This document shows, piece after piece, positions 45,808 through 54,445 of a stretch of DNA of 64,000 nucleotides. This DNA is from Candidatus Solibacter sp. Its GTDB lineage: Bacteria > Acidobacteriota > Terriglobia > Bryobacterales > Bryobacteraceae. Each line of letters starts with the position of its first letter. Position 1 is the stretch's first letter. The translations under genes and the position numbers were made by a program. The notes under the pieces are model-generated. The model did no database searches. It was not told the DNA's origin and worked only from the letters and a program-made list of their open reading frames with translations. Location of the stretch: NCBI GenBank assembly GCA_013822245.1, contig PNKE01000010.1, positions 1 through 64,000 on the forward strand, written 5' to 3'.

Positions 45808-45840
45808 CGGCCGGCGGCGCGGATGACAGTGGAAGACTGA
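45808..45840 (+). pseudogene. 3'-end fragment of mrp
   Basis: The first 26 bases (45808-45833) are identical to 43322-43347, and the frame continues to a stop: RPAARMTVED then TGA, against RPAARMTVED then TAA in the intact mrp. It directly abuts the deacetylase fragment. Confidence 0.8.
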
Positions 45841-46191
45841 CGAATCTGATCCTGAGCCTGGGGCGGCTCGGACTGTCGAACGGCAGTTCGCTCCGATACG
45901 GCGATTCCAGCATGGCGCCCGGCGCCGATGGCGCGAGTTGGCGTTGCGGCGCGGCCTGACGGGGGTGGAAACGGGGCCGCCAACCAGGGAAACCGCTGAA
46001 GTTCAGCCGGCCGGCCGGAGGTTCAGCAAACAGGCGGACAGGCGCGATCTGACTGGCGGTTGTCATTGCGCGCACGAGCTATCGAAAGATAAGTCACCCA
46101 GGGTGTCAATTTGTAAGGTTGTATATTGTTCCGTCCTCTATCCTGCGATATGCTCAGCGCATTGCTGTTTGCTATCAGGAGACCCAAAGCA

Positions 46192-49100
46192 ATGAAACTC
46201 CGTCTGTTTTCCGCGGCCGCGATTGCGTGCCTGCTATTCGCGGCTCATGCCCAAGAGACCCGCTCGATGTTGTTTGGACGCGTCCTGGATCCGCAGGGTG
46301 CGGCAGTGCTGGGAGCCGCAGTGGTCATTCGCAACGCTGAAACGGGAATCACCCAAACGATCAGGACGAATGACAGCGGTTACTATGAAGGCAACCTGCT
46401 GATGCCGGGGCCGTATGAAGTGACGGCGGAGATGGCGGGGTTCAAGAAACTGGTGCGCAAGGGCGTGGTGTTGCCGGTGTCGTCGCGTATCGAGGTGAAT
46501 CTGAACCTGGAGATCGGCGGGTTGACGGAGACGGTTTCAGTGACGGCGGAGGCGCCGCTGCTGGAGACCAACGCGGTGTCGAGCGGGCGGGTGATTGATA
46601 ACAAGTCGCTGATGGAGTTGCCGGTGATGGGCAACAGCGCGATGCTGCTGGTGAAACTGGCGCCGGGCGTGCAGACGGGCGGGGTGAACAACTACCTGGC
46701 GCTGCATTCGAATGCGGGCGGGTCGGATTACAGCGTGGGCGGCAACGTGGGCGGGAACGCGTGGACACTGGACGGGTCGCCGAACCAGGGACCGGGCCGG
46801 CGCACGGCGTATCTGCCCTATACCGACGCGATCGCCGAGTTCAAGGTGGAGACGAACAACTTCGACGCCGGCCTCGGCCAGAGCTCTGGCGCGGCGATTA
46901 CGATGATTTCGAAGTCGGGCACGAATGATTTCCACGGCACGGCGACGTGGCAGCACTGGCAACAGCGCTGGCAGGGCACGCCGTTTTTCGTGAAGAAGAA
47001 CTATTTCAGCCGGATCGCGGCGGCCGAGGCGGCGGGCAACAAGACGCTGGCGGATCAGTTGCGGGCTACGGACAAGCAGCCCACGGGACGGTCGAACAAC
47101 TGGGGCGCGTCGGGCGGCGGACCGGTGATCATTCCGAAGGTCTATGACGGCAAGAACAGGCTGTTCTGGTTTTTCACGTATAACGCGTTCAAGGACGTGA
47201 AGGTGGAGGACGCGGCGGCGTTCAACCGGACGGTGCCGACGGTGCTGAACCGGACGGGCGATTTCAGCGACCTTTTGCAGGTGCGCAACAACCCGGCGCG
47301 ATATGTCATTCACGATCCGACGACGATCTTGCGGGACCCGGCGCGGCCGAACAACTTCATCCGCACGCCGTTCCCCGGCAACGTGATTCCGAAGAGCCGG
47401 TTTGCGAACGCGGCCTACGATACCTACAACAAGATCTATCCGTTGCCGAACGTGGCGCTGCCGGCGTCAGAGGATCCGGTGAACAACTACCTGGCGTCGC
47501 AGACGCCCTACAACTGGGATTATTACGCGTATTCGAACCGCGTGGATTACCAGTTGAGCGACAAGTGGAGGATGTTCGGGCGGTGGGCGATCAACAATTT
47601 CGGACCGGAGGACCGGGGCGACTGGGTGTATGAGACGGCGCGGGGACTGAACCTGAACGGGCTGGTGCGCAACAACAAGGGCGGCAACGTGGACGTGGTC
47701 TACACGCAGACGCCGACGACGTTGTGGAACTTCAACATCGCGATGAACCAGTTCCGGGAGGGCAACATCCAGCCGAAGGCGTTGGAATTCAAGCCGAGCG
47801 ACGTGGGGCTGCCGGCGTACATGGACCAGAAGGCGGGCGAACTTCCGCTGCTGCCGCAGATGACCTACGGCACCAATTCGTATTCAACCGCCAGCCCGGG
47901 CGGATACGCCACATGGACGCGGACGCGTCAGATGACGCTGAAGCTGGAAGGCACGTTCATTCGGGGCAAGCACTCTCTGCGCGCGGCGTTCGACAACCGC
48001 AACCAGTACCGCTCGGGCGGCGGCGGCGGCAACACCAGCGGCAACTTCTCGTTCAACCAGAACTACCTGCGCCGCAACGACGACGGGTTGACGCCGGCGA
48101 CCGATCTTGGGCTGTCGTGGGCGGCGTTCATGCTGGGCGTGCCGAGCGGGGCGTCGGCGGCGACCAACGATACGTACGCCACGCACACGCCATACTACGG
48201 CTGGTTCTTCCAGGACAACTGGCGCGTGACGCCGAAGCTGACGTTGAACCTGGGGCTGCGCATGGAGTATGAGCGCGGGGCGACGGAACGCTACGACCGG
48301 ATGGTGGGCAACTGGGATCCGAACGCGCAGATCCCGATCACGGGGCCGGCGCAGGCGGCGTATGCGGCCAAGCCGATACCCGAGGTCGCGGCGGCGAACT
48401 TCAAGGTGGCCGGCGGCAACACGTACGTGGGCGCGAGCGGGGCGTCGCGGATGCTCTACCGGCCCGAGATGATGTGGCTGCCGCGCCTTGGCGCAGCCTA
48501 TCAGGTCAACAGCAAGACCGTTATCCGAGGCGGCTACGGCATCTTCTACGACACGCTGAACGTGATGAACTACGGGCCGAACCAGTTTGGGTTCTCGCGT
48601 TCGACGAGCGCGATCATCAGCAACGACTTCGGCCAGACCTGGGGCTCGAGCACCGCGCCGTATCCGGCGAATGCAAGCCCGGCGAGTTTCCGGAGCATCC
48701 TGAACGACCCGTTCCCTGTGCGCGCCGACGGCAGCCGCTTCGACGTGCCGACCCGGAATGCCCTGGGCGCGATGGCGTATAACGGCCGCGGCTTCGGTTT
48801 CACGGCGTGGGATACGCCGCACCCGCGCCAACAGCGCTGGCAGTTCGGCATCCAGCGCCAGATCGGCGAAACGATGGTGGTCTCGGCCGCCTACGCCGGC
48901 GCGTATTCAGACCGCGTTTCGCAGTTTTCTTCCGCCGGCAACGTGCCCGGCCGTCCGCTTCAGCCGGTACCGCAGCAGTACTGGGTCTCCGGCCTGACGC
49001 GGAATACGTCGGCCCAGACGCTGCTGAACGCCAACGTCGACAATCCGTTCTTCATCGGCAACTTCAGGCAGTCGGATTTCTCGCCGCTGGTGTGGGCCGA

Positions 49101-49896
49101 CATGAACGCGAACAGCTTCTTCACGGGCCGGATCATCGGCCGCAACCGGCTGGTGCGGGCATTCCCGAACATCAACGGGCTGACCGACAACAGTGAGTCC
49201 TCGGCGTTTGTGAAGAGCCAGGAGTTCCAGGCGTCGTTCGAGAAGCGGTTCTCGCGGGGCTGGAACCTGAACGTGTCATATACGGCGATGCGGCTGCGCG
49301 ACGCCGACGTGTTCCTGAACGAGTTCGACGCAGAGCGCCACGTCCAACCGTCGAACGACGGGCGGCCGCACCGGTTCACGGGCACGGGCGTGTACACGGT
49401 TCCGGTCGGCAAAGGCCGGAAGTACCTGGGCTCGGCCAACCGGGCCGTGGATGCGATTCTGGGCGGCTGGCAACTGGCGGCCACCTACGAATGGCAGCCG
49501 GGGGCGCTGCTCAACTTCGGCAACATCTTCTTCACCGGCAGCGACACCAGCAGCCTGTTGAACGTCGACCGCACGTGGGACACCTGGTTCAATACCGCCA
49601 ACTTCGAGCGCAGCGCCGCCGCCGGACCGGCCGCCTATCACACGCGGGTGTTCCCGACGCGCATCGAGGGCTTGCGGCAGGACTCGACCAACCATTGGAA
49701 CGCCAACGTGTCGAAGAACTTCAAGCTGACCGAGACGGCCACCATGCAGATCAGATTCGACGCGCTGAACCTGCAAAACCGTTCGCAGATGGCGGGACCG
49801 GTGACGGATCCGTACAACACCAACTTCGGGCGGGTGGTAAGCCAGACGTCGGCCACCAACCGCTGGGTGCAGGTGCAGGCGCGGATCCAGTTCTGA
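46192..49896 (+). CDS. Oar-like TonB-dependent receptor with carboxypeptidase-regulatory domain
   Basis: This is a 1234-residue outer-membrane receptor, the third in the window. The ATG at 46192 follows CAGGAGACC and starts a signal peptide (LRLFSAAAIACLLFAAHA); an upstream in-frame ATG is less apt. Domains are the carboxypeptidase-regulatory-like sandwich (FGRVLDPQGAAVLGAAVVIR), the plug (GGNAWTLDGSPNQGPGR, FDAGLGQSSGAAITMISKSG) and a long barrel ending VQVQARIQF. It is monocistronic and ends in a terminator nearly identical to that of the first Oar gene. Confidence 0.93.
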   Translation: MKLRLFSAAAIACLLFAAHAQETRSMLFGRVLDPQGAAVLGAAVVIRNAETGITQTIRTNDSGYYEGNLLMPGPYEVTAEMAGFKKLVRKGVVLPVSSRIEVNLNLEIGGLTETVSVTAEAPLLETNAVSSGRVIDNKSLMELPVMGNSAMLLVKLAPGVQTGGVNNYLALHSNAGGSDYSVGGNVGGNAWTLDGSPNQGPGRRTAYLPYTDAIAEFKVETNNFDAGLGQSSGAAITMISKSGTNDFHGTATWQHWQQRWQGTPFFVKKNYFSRIAAAEAAGNKTLADQLRATDKQPTGRSNNWGASGGGPVIIPKVYDGKNRLFWFFTYNAFKDVKVEDAAAFNRTVPTVLNRTGDFSDLLQVRNNPARYVIHDPTTILRDPARPNNFIRTPFPGNVIPKSRFANAAYDTYNKIYPLPNVALPASEDPVNNYLASQTPYNWDYYAYSNRVDYQLSDKWRMFGRWAINNFGPEDRGDWVYETARGLNLNGLVRNNKGGNVDVVYTQTPTTLWNFNIAMNQFREGNIQPKALEFKPSDVGLPAYMDQKAGELPLLPQMTYGTNSYSTASPGGYATWTRTRQMTLKLEGTFIRGKHSLRAAFDNRNQYRSGGGGGNTSGNFSFNQNYLRRNDDGLTPATDLGLSWAAFMLGVPSGASAATNDTYATHTPYYGWFFQDNWRVTPKLTLNLGLRMEYERGATERYDRMVGNWDPNAQIPITGPAQAAYAAKPIPEVAAANFKVAGGNTYVGASGASRMLYRPEMMWLPRLGAAYQVNSKTVIRGGYGIFYDTLNVMNYGPNQFGFSRSTSAIISNDFGQTWGSSTAPYPANASPASFRSILNDPFPVRADGSRFDVPTRNALGAMAYNGRGFGFTAWDTPHPRQQRWQFGIQRQIGETMVVSAAYAGAYSDRVSQFSSAGNVPGRPLQPVPQQYWVSGLTRNTSAQTLLNANVDNPFFIGNFRQSDFSPLVWADMNANSFFTGRIIGRNRLVRAFPNINGLTDNSESSAFVKSQEFQASFEKRFSRGWNLNVSYTAMRLRDADVFLNEFDAERHVQPSNDGRPHRFTGTGVYTVPVGKGRKYLGSANRAVDAILGGWQLAATYEWQPGALLNFGNIFFTGSDTSSLLNVDRTWDTWFNTANFERSAAAGPAAYHTRVFPTRIEGLRQDSTNHWNANVSKNFKLTETATMQIRFDALNLQNRSQMAGPVTDPYNTNFGRVVSQTSATNRWVQVQARIQF

Positions 49897-49913
49897 TTCC
49901 GATGCGGAGCGGC

Positions 49914-49990
49914 GCCGCAAAGCCGCACCGGGTTTGACGGGTTTGAATTGAGGCCGGTTCGCCTCCGGGAGGAGACGGGCCGGCCTTCTC
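49914..49990 (+). terminator. double-hairpin terminator, copy B of Oar 3' element
   Basis: Contains GGGTTTGACGGGTTTGAA (49930-49947) and AGGCCGGTTCGCCTCC (from 49951), identical to copy A. The second hairpin (AGGCCGG...CCGGCCT) is perfect and followed by TCTC. Confidence 0.7.
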
Positions 49991-50089
49991 AGCTCTGCCT
50001 GTCAGTTTGAAGGGCGCGCGCAGATGCGCACCGGCGGCGGCGGCTGGTTCGGAGCCGGTTGAAGTGGCCGGAGTCCGGGAATGAGGCGG

Positions 50090-51079
50090 TCAGCCGCGCA
50101 GGGCTTCGAAATGAGCCAGGGCGGCCTTGGCGAGGCCGTTGAGGTTGTAGCCGCCTTCGAGGATGCTCACCAGCCGTCCGGAGGCGGAGGCGGAGGCGAT
50201 TTCCATGAGGATGGAGGTCATATCGGCGAAGTCGGAGTCGCGGAGGGTGAAGCGGCCGAGGGGGTCGCCGCGGCGGGAGTCGAAGCCGGCGGAGACAAGG
50301 ACGAGGGCGGGTTTGAAGTCGAGGGCGGCGGGCAGCAGTTTCTTGCGGAAGGCTCCGAGGACTTCGGCGTGGCCGGAGCCGGCGGGGAAGGGGCAGTTGA
50401 TGGTGTATCCGGCGCCGGCGCCTTCGCCCGTTTCGTCGGCGGCGCCGGTGCCGGGATACCAGGGCCATTGGTGGGTGGAGAAGAACAGGACCGAGGGATC
50501 CGAGTAGAAGATTTCCTGTGTGCCGTTGCCGTGGTGGACGTCGAAGTCGACGATGAGCACGCGGTCCGCGCCAAACACCTTGCGCGCGTAGCGGGCGGCG
50601 ATGGCGGCGGTGTTGAAGACGCAGAAGCCCATGCCGCGCGAGGCGTTGGCGTGATGGCCAGGGGGGCGGACAGCGGCGAAGGCGTTTCTGACGCGGCCTT
50701 GCATGACGGCGTCGACGGCGGAAAGCGCGCCGCCGGCGGCCAGCAGGGCGGTATCGAGAGAATGCGCGCCGAGGTGGGTGTCGCCGGTGCTGAGACGTTG
50801 GGCTTTGCGGGCGACATCGTGCAGGACGGTCTTCCAGTAAGGGCGCGTGTGCGCCAGATGGATGTCGTCCTCGCTGGCCATGCGGGGCGGGATGCGGACG
50901 GCGGATTCGAGGATGCGTGATTTGCGGAAGGCTTCGGAGAGGGCGAGGTAACGGTCCGGGGATTCAGGATGGCCGGGGCCGGGATCGTGGCGGCGGAAGC
51001 CGTGGTCGAAGACGAGGCCCGTGCCCGGTGGCGGAGCAAGAAGTGCAGCATCGTGGCTGGACCCGGACATGGATGCCAT
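50090..51079 (-). CDS. histone-deacetylase-family (AcuC-like) amidohydrolase
   Basis: The 329-residue zinc-dependent deacetylase-type enzyme has the paired catalytic histidines in RPPGHHA, the metal-site stretch IVDFDVHHGNGT, the second Asp in SAGFDSRRGDPLG, and the transition-state Tyr in LEGGYNL. Bacterial members deacetylate proteins, acetoin-pathway enzymes or polyamines; the substrate is not evident. The start at 51079 (MASMSGS) is preferred over an in-frame codon 36 bases upstream. A truncated copy of its 3' end lies at 45723. Confidence 0.9.
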   Translation of the reverse strand: MASMSGSSHDAALLAPPPGTGLVFDHGFRRHDPGPGHPESPDRYLALSEAFRKSRILESAVRIPPRMASEDDIHLAHTRPYWKTVLHDVARKAQRLSTGDTHLGAHSLDTALLAAGGALSAVDAVMQGRVRNAFAAVRPPGHHANASRGMGFCVFNTAAIAARYARKVFGADRVLIVDFDVHHGNGTQEIFYSDPSVLFFSTHQWPWYPGTGAADETGEGAGAGYTINCPFPAGSGHAEVLGAFRKKLLPAALDFKPALVLVSAGFDSRRGDPLGRFTLRDSDFADMTSILMEIASASASGRLVSILEGGYNLNGLAKAALAHFEALRG

Positions 51080-51227
51080 TGTCGCACGCAAAGCCTTCCG
51101 GCTCCGGCGGAACATTCGACAGCGGGCGTTCGTCTCTCAATTTTGAAGCGCCATGGGTAAGCCAGACCATGAATCCGGACGGCTCCTGATCTCACAGACA
51201 CTTCGCCTGCCGAAGAGCCTGCGAAAG

Positions 51228-52499
51228 ATGCACGCCGGCGAGCAAGTGGCCGACCTCTGCAGGCAGACGTTCGCCAACTTGAAGCGCAACAAGCTGCGCA
51301 GCGTTCTGACGCTGTTCGGGATTGCGTGGGGGATTGCGTCTCTGGTGCTGATGTCGGCGTTGGGCGACGGGTTCCGTCAGGGCCAGCGGAAGAACATGTC
51401 GCAGATCGGCGACAACATTGTCTTCATCTGGGGCGGGGTGACGGAGCGCCAGGCGGGAGGCAAGAGAGCGGGACGGCAGGTGAGGCTGCAAAGGCGCGAC
51501 GTGGAGATCATCCGGACGCAGTGTCCGGCGGTGGAGACGGTGGCGGCCGAGCAGAAGACGCGCCAGGTGGCGGCGCGCAGCCTGAGCAATTCCGGGCGGT
51601 TTCTGACCGTGGGCGTCTCGGCGGAGTATCTGCGGCTGCGCAACCTGCCGGCGGGCACGGGCCGCAACATCAGCCAGGAAGACAACGAACAGATGCGGCG
51701 GGTGGCGGTGCTGGGCGCGGCGGTGCGCAAGCAACTGTTCGAGAACGACCCGTCGCCGCTGGGCGAGCGGGTGTATTTGAACAACTACCCGTATGAAGTG
51801 GTAGGCGTGATGGACGAAAAGGACCAGAACAGCTCGTACGACGGCTGGGACAACGACAAGATCCTGGCGCCGGAGGCGCTGCTGTTGAAGGACATGCCGC
51901 CGAGCCGGGCTATCTACGCCGAGGGCCAGGTGTGGGGCATCCTATACCGGCCGGTGTCGGTGGACCGTTGGGAGGAGGCGCAGGCGCAGGTGAGGGCGGC
52001 GCTGGGGCGGGTGCATGGTTTCGACAAGGAGGACAAGGGCGCCATCGAGATGTTCGACTCCGTTGAATCCGCGCAGATGTTTGACTCCATCTTCACCGCC
52101 GGCGAGATCTTCCTGGCGGCGGTCGCGCTGATCACGCTATCGCTGGGCGGCATCGGGGTGATGAACACGATGATGATGGCGGTGGCGGAGCGGACGCACG
52201 AGATCGGGTTGAAGAAAGCGCTGGGGGCGACAAGCCGGCGGATCCTGTTCGACTTCTTCCTGGAAGGGCTGTTCCTGGCGCTACTGAGCGGCGTGGCCGG
52301 GTTGATCCTGATTCTCGGCCTGACGAGCATTGTGAACTCGCTGCCGATGCCGGCGATGTTTTCGGGCTTGCCGGTGCACTGGAGGGTGCTCGCCCTGGCG
52401 ACGGCGGCGCTCGGTTTCGTGGCCGTGGGCTCGGCGCTGCCTCCGGCGCGGCGGGCGGCGGCGATGACGCCGGTCGAGGCGCTGCGGTACGAGAGGTAA
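51228..52499 (+). CDS. MacB-like ABC transporter permease
   Basis: The 423-residue permease has a first membrane helix after NLKRNKLRSVLTLFGIAWG, a MacB-type periplasmic domain, and three C-terminal helices of the FtsX fold with AVAERTHEIGLKKALGAT and PARRAAAMTPVEALRYE. It pairs with the next gene, 7 bases downstream. The ATG at 51228 is chosen because homologues begin just before the KLRSVLT segment; another in-frame ATG is 75 bases upstream. No ATPase gene accompanies the pair. Confidence 0.9.
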   Translation: MHAGEQVADLCRQTFANLKRNKLRSVLTLFGIAWGIASLVLMSALGDGFRQGQRKNMSQIGDNIVFIWGGVTERQAGGKRAGRQVRLQRRDVEIIRTQCPAVETVAAEQKTRQVAARSLSNSGRFLTVGVSAEYLRLRNLPAGTGRNISQEDNEQMRRVAVLGAAVRKQLFENDPSPLGERVYLNNYPYEVVGVMDEKDQNSSYDGWDNDKILAPEALLLKDMPPSRAIYAEGQVWGILYRPVSVDRWEEAQAQVRAALGRVHGFDKEDKGAIEMFDSVESAQMFDSIFTAGEIFLAAVALITLSLGGIGVMNTMMMAVAERTHEIGLKKALGATSRRILFDFFLEGLFLALLSGVAGLILILGLTSIVNSLPMPAMFSGLPVHWRVLALATAALGFVAVGSALPPARRAAAMTPVEALRYER

Positions 52500-52506
52500 G
52501 CGGGCG

Positions 52507-53766
52507 ATGACCTACGGCTACATCTTCAAGGAAGCCCTGGCCGCGCTGCGGTTCCACCGCCAGCGGACGTTGACGACGGCGTTGAACCTGGGTTGGGGCG
52601 TGGCGTGTTTCGTGATCCTGATCAGCTATGGCAACGGGTTCGAGGGGGCGTTGACGAAGGCGTTCACGGCGGTGGGGCAGGACCTGATCCTGACGATTCC
52701 GCGGACGACGGGCGAGCAGGCGGGCGGGCAGAGGGCCGGGCGGAGAATCCGTTTCAACGCCGAGGACGCGCGGACGCTGAAGGAATCGGTGCCGCTGATT
52801 GAATCGCTGTCGCCGGAGATCATGCCGGGCGGCATGAAGCTTGTCCATGGCACGCGCGAGTTCACGACAACGCTGAGGGCTGTGTGGCCGGAGTACGACG
52901 TTGTGCGCAACATCAAGATGTCTGAAGGACGATGGATCAACGAGGACGACAGGGCTCATCAGAGGCGTGTGGCGGTGCTGGGGTCGGAGGCGGCTCAGAA
53001 GCTGTTTGCCGGGGCGCCGGCGATCGACGAGGAGATCACGATCAACGGAGTGCGGTTCAGCGTCATCGGCATCATCAATTCCAAGGTCCAGATCGCCAAC
53101 TACAACACGCGCGACAACGCGTGTGTGTTCATCCCCTACGACACGTACTCGGTGTTGGGGGACACGAAGTATGCGTGGATGTTTGTATGGAAGCCGGTGT
53201 CGCCGGAGTCGCGCGACAGGGCGATTGCGATGGTGCGGGCGAAGCTGGCCGAGATGCACCGGTTCCCGCCGAACGACGAGCGGGCGGTGGAGATTGTGGC
53301 GTTTTCGAAGTTCATGACGATTGTGACGGGCATGGCGCTGGCGGTGAAGATGCTGATGGCGTTTGTCGGCGCGCTCACCCTCGCCATCGGCGGCGTGGGG
53401 CTGGCCAACATCATGCTCGCCTCGGTGATCGAGCGCACGCGAGAGATCGGCATGATGAAGGCCATCGGCGGGCGGCGGCGGATGATCCTGACGCAGTTTC
53501 TGACCGAGGCTGGGATGGTGATCTGCTTCGGAGGATTGATTGGCGTGGCGCTGGGATTGGTGGCGACGCAGGTGATCGGGTCGATGCCATTTCTGGGGGC
53601 GGCGTTCAACGACAATACCGGAGCCGGGGATATTGAGATGCATGTGTCGGCGGCGGCGGTGGGGATCTCGATGGGTGTGTTGCTGGTGGTGGGGTTGGTG
53701 GCGGGGATCGTGCCGGCGATGAAGGCGTCGAGGCTGGACCCGATTGAGGCGCTGCGCTACGAATGA
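52507..53766 (+). CDS. MacB-like ABC transporter permease
   Basis: The 419-residue permease has the same layout as its upstream neighbour: an N-terminal helix (TALNLGWGVACFVILISYG), a large periplasmic domain and three C-terminal helices with VIERTREIGMMKAIGGRRR and MKASRLDPIEALRYE. The two are clearly related but divergent, and likely form a heterodimer that needs an ATPase encoded elsewhere. A substrate cannot be inferred. Confidence 0.9.
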   Translation: MTYGYIFKEALAALRFHRQRTLTTALNLGWGVACFVILISYGNGFEGALTKAFTAVGQDLILTIPRTTGEQAGGQRAGRRIRFNAEDARTLKESVPLIESLSPEIMPGGMKLVHGTREFTTTLRAVWPEYDVVRNIKMSEGRWINEDDRAHQRRVAVLGSEAAQKLFAGAPAIDEEITINGVRFSVIGIINSKVQIANYNTRDNACVFIPYDTYSVLGDTKYAWMFVWKPVSPESRDRAIAMVRAKLAEMHRFPPNDERAVEIVAFSKFMTIVTGMALAVKMLMAFVGALTLAIGGVGLANIMLASVIERTREIGMMKAIGGRRRMILTQFLTEAGMVICFGGLIGVALGLVATQVIGSMPFLGAAFNDNTGAGDIEMHVSAAAVGISMGVLLVVGLVAGIVPAMKASRLDPIEALRYE

Positions 53767-53805
53767 GGCGGCGCGCCGCATACTCAGGTTCAGGGACGTC
53801 AAAGG

Positions 53806-54183
53806 ATGATCGAAGCGATCGCGCGAATGAGAAGCCGGCCGGGAGTTGCCGCGCTGGCCGGATTGTCTCTATTGATGCCGTTCCTGGTGGCGAACGCAGT
53901 GGTCGCCAACCGCATCGAGCCGTTGTTCTCGCTGATCCGGCCGGGGCTGCATACCAGCGCGAGAGAGTACGCCGTGCTGGCGATCGTGCTGCTGCTCATG
54001 CCGGCGGGCGCGCTGTGGGCGATGCTGCCGTCGCTGGGCCGGGACGAGACGGGACGAAGACGTTTCTATCTGATCAATTGCGCCGTGGCGATTGTGTTAC
54101 TTGCCATCTTCACCACGATCACCTTCGCGCTGGGCGGGGAGATCTACACCTGCGAGTACTTGCAGGTTTCCAACTGCGACTGA
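53806..54183 (+). CDS. hypothetical small membrane protein
   Basis: The 125-residue protein has three hydrophobic segments (about residues 14-34, 52-73 and 88-108) and ends in CEYLQVSNCD, with two cysteines outside the last helix. No family recognised. It starts 39 bases after the permease pair in the same direction and is followed 22 bases later by the HicB-like gene, so co-transcription is likely. Confidence 0.6.
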   Translation: MIEAIARMRSRPGVAALAGLSLLMPFLVANAVVANRIEPLFSLIRPGLHTSAREYAVLAIVLLLMPAGALWAMLPSLGRDETGRRRFYLINCAVAIVLLAIFTTITFALGGEIYTCEYLQVSNCD

Positions 54184-54205
54184 GCGCGGAGGAGGATCGA
54201 GAGGG

Positions 54206-54445
54206 ATGAAATCACAGCAGCGCGCAGTTCAGATCCGGATCACCCAACACCGTTCCTATTGGATCGCCGAGGGTATCGACCTTGCCTTGGTCACTCAGGC
54301 GCCATCGTTGGACGAGCTTGTTGTGAACATCCGCGAGGCGGTGGAGCTTCATCTTGATGGTGAGGATATCGAGAGCCTCGGGTTGCCGCCGAGGCCGCGG
54401 ATTCGCGCAACGATTGAATTGAAACCGCGGGCCAGGCGCGGTTAG
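54206..54445 (+). CDS. HicB-like/DUF1902-type protein without HicA partner
   Basis: The 79-residue protein has the HicB fold signature [34 protein letters not shown]. HicB proteins are antitoxins of HicA RNases, but no HicA-like frame is found on either side, so this is a solitary member or a regulator. GGAGGAGG precedes the ATG at 54206. Its TAG stop interleaves with the TAA stop of convergent bipA (54442-54445). Confidence 0.7.
   Translation: MKSQQRAVQIRITQHRSYWIAEGIDLALVTQAPSLDELVVNIREAVELHLDGEDIESLGLPPRPRIRATIELKPRARRG

Larger units (their letters stand above)
45607..46191. other. scar region upstream of the third Oar receptor
   Basis: No intact gene. It contains a copy of the deacetylase 3' end joined to a copy of the mrp 3' end (listed separately), then AT-richer promoter-like DNA from about 46076 with the motif AGCTATCGAAAGATA. 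Confidence 0.6.

Noticed and set aside
52132-53802. 556-codon minus-strand open frame
   Set aside because: It is antisense to the two permeases, rich in His and Arg, with no ribosome binding site or family signature.
54184-54205. HicA toxin gene next to the HicB-like gene
   Set aside because: Only 22 bases separate it from the upstream gene, and bipA follows with interleaved stops, so there is no room for HicA.
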